Source: Paraescarpia echinospica (Eukaryota > Annelida > Polychaeta > Sabellida > Siboglinidae). From it: a stretch of DNA of 64,000 nucleotides. Under the pieces are notes generated by a model that ran no database searches, was not told the DNA's origin, and saw nothing but the letters and a program-made list of their open reading frames with translations. Made by a program: the position numbers and the translations under genes. The stretch spans positions 37,291,862 through 37,355,861 of the forward strand of contig CM034544.1 of NCBI GenBank assembly GCA_020002185.1, read 5' to 3'. Each line of letters begins with the position of its first letter. Positions within the stretch are counted from its first letter, which is position 1. Shown here in pieces: positions 60,801 to 64,000 of the stretch.

Positions 60801-62340
60801 TCCCATTTGATGTTTTATCTTGTCTAATTCCATTAGTACATTCAGTATTTTCAAAACAAACATGTCCCATGTCAAAGTGATCGAAACAAATTCACGCATT
60901 TCACACCAAAACGGTTTTTCAAATGAACTCTTTAGGCGGACGGATCCTTAATGTGGTCTTACCCCAAATAGATGTCTTGCATGTTACAAATATTCACGAA
61001 GGCTAGACTGATATCAAGCTATACACATAACTAGATTAACCGCAAAGGGTAATGTATATTACCCTTTCATCTCCGTCACGTAAGTTACAAGAAAATAGTA
61101 CGTAAGTTATTTGAGTGAAAAATCATTCCAGTTTGACGTTTTACCTTGTCTAATGCAGTAGTACATTCAGTATTCTTGAAACAAACGTGTCCGTGAAAAA
61201 GTGATCGAAGAGAATTCAAGCATATCACACCAAATCGGCATTTTCATGAGCACTCTTTCGGAGGACGGATCCATAATGTTGTCTTACCCAAAATTGATAT
61301 CCTGCATGTTACAAATCTTCTCGAAGGCTAGACTGATATCAAGCTACACACATAACTAAATTAACCTCAAAGGGGAATGTATGTTACCCTTTCATCTCCG
61401 TTACGTAAGTTACAAGAAAAAAGTACGTAAGTTATGGGTCTGAAAACTCATTCCCATTTGATGTTTTATCTTGTCTAATTGTATTAGTACATTCAGTATT
61501 CTCAAAACAAACATGTCCCATGTCAAAGTGATCAAAACAAATTCACTCATTTCACACCAAAACGGTTTTTCAAGTGCACTCTTTAGGCGGACGGATCCTT
61601 AATGTGGTCTTACCCCAAATTGATGTCTTGCATGTTACAAATCTTCACGAAGGCTAGACTGCTATCAAGCTATACACATAACTATATTAACCGCAAAGGG
61701 TAATGTATATTACCCTTTAGATTAACCGCAAAGGGTAATGTATATTACCCTTTCATCTCCGTCACGTAAGTTACAAGAAAATAGTACGTAAGTTATTTGA
61801 GTGAAAAATCATTCCAGTTTGACGTTTTACCTTGTCTAATGCAGTAGTACATTCAGTATTCTTGAAACAAACGTGTCCCGTGAAAAAGTGATCGAAGAGA
61901 ATTCACGCATATCACAACAAATCGGTATTTTCATGAGCACTCTTTCGGAGGACGGATCCATGATGTTGTCTTACCCGAAATTGATATCCTGCATGTTACA
62001 AATCTTCTCGAAGGCTAGACTGATATCAAGCTACACACATAACTAAATTAACCTCAAAGGGGAATGTATGTTACCCTTTCATCTCCGTTACGTAAGTTAC
62101 AAGAAAATAGTACGTAAGTTATGGGTGTGAAAACTCATTTCCATTTGATGTGTTATCTTGTCTAATGCATTAGTACATTCAGTATTCTCGAAACAAGCCT
62201 GTCCCATGTCAAAGTGATCGAAAAAAATTCACGCATTTCACACGAAAACAGTTTTTCAAGTGCACTCTTTAGGCGGACGGATCCTTAACGTGGTCTTACC
62301 CCAAATTGATGTCCTGCATGTTAAAAATCTTCAAGGCTAG
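57840..62340. repeat. satellite block with 1.66-1.99-kb period and a 35-bp internal duplication
   Basis: The variant TTCACTCATTTCACACC occurs at about 57891, 59878 and 61541, and a tandem 35-bp duplication of AGATTAACCGCAAAGGG plus the following hairpin occurs at 58043, 60032 and 61695. Offsets are 1989 (6 monomers) and 1663 (5 monomers). The shared duplication marks these as recent copies of one unit. Confidence 0.88.
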
Positions 62341-64000
62341 ACTGATATCATGCCACACACATAACTAGATTAACCGCAAAGAGGAATGTATGTTACCCTT
62401 TCATCTCCGTCACGTAAGTTACAAGAAAATATTACGTAAGTTATGTGTGAAAACTCATTCCAATTTGACGTTTTACCTTGTCTAATGCAGTAGTACATTC
62501 AGTATTCTTGAAACAAACGTGTCCCATCAAAAAGTGATTGAAGATAATTCACGCATATCACACCAAAACGGTATTTTCATGTGCACTTTTTCGGCGGACG
62601 GATCCTTAATGTGGTCTTACCCCAAATTGATGTGCTGCTTACAAATCTTCACGAAGGCTAGACTGATATCAAGCTACACACATAACTAGATTAAACACAA
62701 AGGGGAATATATGTTACCCTTTCATCTCCGTCACGTAAGTTACAAGATAATAATACGTAAGTTATGAGTGTGAAAACTAATTCCCATTTAATGTTTTATC
62801 TTGACTAATGCATTAGTACATTCAGTGTTCTCGAAATAAACGTGTCCCATGACAAAGTGATCGAAAAAAATTCACGCAAATCACACCAAAACGGTATTTT
62901 CAAGTGCACTCTTTTGGCGGACGGATCCTTAATGAGGTCTTACCCCACCTTGATGTCCTGAATGTTACAAATCTACACGAAGGCTAGACGGATATCAAGC
63001 CACACACATAACTAGATTAACCGCAATGGGGAATGTATGTTACCCTTTCATCTCCGTCACGTAAGTTACAAGAAAAAAGTACGTAAATTATGGGTCTGAT
63101 AACTCATTCCCATTTGATGTTTTATCTTGTCTAATTGCATTAGTACATTCAGTATTTTCAAAACAAACATGTCCCATGTCAAAGTGATCGAACAAAATTC
63201 ACGCATTTCACACCAAAACGGTTTTTTGGCGAACGGATCCTTAATGTGGTCTTACCCCAAATTAATGTCCTGCATGTAACAAATCTTCACGAAGGCTATA
63301 CTGATATCAAGCTACACACATAACTAAATTAACCACAAAGGGGAATATATGTTACCCTTTCATCTCCGTCACGTAAGTTAAAAGAAAATAATACGTAAGT
63401 TATGAGTGTGAAAACTCATTCCCATTTGATGTTTTATCTTATCTAATGCATTAGTACATTCAGTGTTCTCGAAACAAACATGTCCCATTTCAAAGTGGTC
63501 GAAACAAATTCACGCATATCACACCAAAACTGTTTATCAAGTGCACTCTTTAGGCGGAAGGACCCTTAATGTGGTCTTACCTCAAATTGATATCTTGCAT
63601 TTTACAAATCTTCACGAAGCCTAGACTGATATCAAGCTGTACACATAACTAGATTAACCGCAAAGGGTAATGTATATTACCCTTTCATCTCCGTCTCGTA
63701 AGTTAAAAAAAAATAGTACGTAAGTTATGTAAGTGAAAAATCATTCACATTTGACGTTTTATCTTGTCTAATGCAGTAGTACATTCAATATTCTTGAAAC
63801 AAATGTGTCCCGTGAAAAAGTGATCGAAGAGAATTCACGAATATCACAACAAATCGGTATTTTCATAAGCACTCTTTCGGAGGACGGATCCATAATGTTG
63901 TCTTACCCAAAATTGATATCCTGCATGTTACATATCTTCTCAAAGGCTAGACTGATATCAAGCTACACACATAACTAAATTAACCTCAAAGTGGAATGTA

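Larger units (their letters stand above)
35596..64000. repeat. satellite DNA array, about 87 monomers of about 325 bp
   Basis: From ACATAACTAGATTAACCGCA at 35596 the sequence repeats without interruption to the window edge with a period of about 325 bp (35596, 35921, 36246, 36571 and so on). Nearly every monomer has TTTCATCTCCGTCACGTAAG, a BamHI site in CGGACGGATCCTTAATG, and GGCTAGACTGATATCAAG. At least two subfamilies occur: one with CATGTCCCATGTCAAAGTG and TTTTTCAAGTGCACTC, the other with CGTGTCCCGTGAAAAAGTG, an EcoRI site and ATGAGCACTCTTTCGGAGG. Recurrent 61-84-codon frames are by-products of the periodicity and have no recognisable domain. No LINE or gene interrupts it. Centromeric, pericentromeric or subtelomeric location is possible but not shown. 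Confidence 0.97.

Noticed and set aside
35596..64000. CRISPR-like array or centromeric CENP-B boxes
   Set aside because: There are no repeat-spacer units: the whole 325-bp monomer repeats. No sequence matching the CENP-B box pattern was seen by eye.
35596..64000. Hammerhead ribozyme in the satellite
   Set aside because: I looked for CTGANGA plus GAAA core spacing on both strands of a typical monomer. CTGATAT is present but not the conserved core.

Overview
The window is animal nuclear DNA. It has spliced exons with GT/AG introns, several LINE families, a Helitron, foldback elements, large microsatellites and a long satellite array. A marine invertebrate, possibly a mollusc, fits the repeat content, but this is inference and no species can be named. 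There are no bacterial operons, CRISPR arrays, rRNA genes or tRNA genes that I can support.

Region 1 (1-6.6 kb) has no host gene I recognise. It holds a reverse-strand 3' end of a CR1-like LINE (about 3.78-4.17 kb) and a larger forward LINE reverse-transcriptase remnant (4.99-6.41 kb) with a 51-bp-period 3' tail. Region 2 (6.62-30.54 kb, + strand) is the main result. It contains about twenty exon-sized blocks, in order and mostly with canonical splice sites, matching the 3' half or more of the AP-3 adaptor complex delta subunit (AP3D1). They run from the end of the HEAT-like trunk through the Lys-rich hinge to the C-terminal domain. Phases agree across most junctions, but at least five in-frame stops, two frameshifts, destroyed donor sites and missing exons make it an unprocessed, decaying copy. 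Its introns are filled with a Helitron, LINE fragments, purine tracts and minisatellites, and one exon-bearing block is present twice around a gap of exactly 1000 N.

Region 3 (30.5-35.6 kb) has no recognisable gene. It carries a foldback element with arms of about 245 bp, a smaller inverted repeat, a GGTG-rich minisatellite with a 141-bp higher-order period, and another CR1-like 3' end. Region 4 (35.6 kb to the right edge) is one uninterrupted tandem satellite of about 87 monomers of about 325 bp. Most monomers carry a BamHI site. The array has nested higher-order periods (about 5.85, 2.92 and 1.66-1.99 kb). Short open frames in it are not believable genes.

Nothing here looks like a new multi-gene system. 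The most interesting signals are mutational: a double hairpin insertion in one copy of a duplicated AP3D1 exon that looks like template switching; two minisatellites built from a splice donor and a splice acceptor of the same gene; and the architecture of the satellite array.
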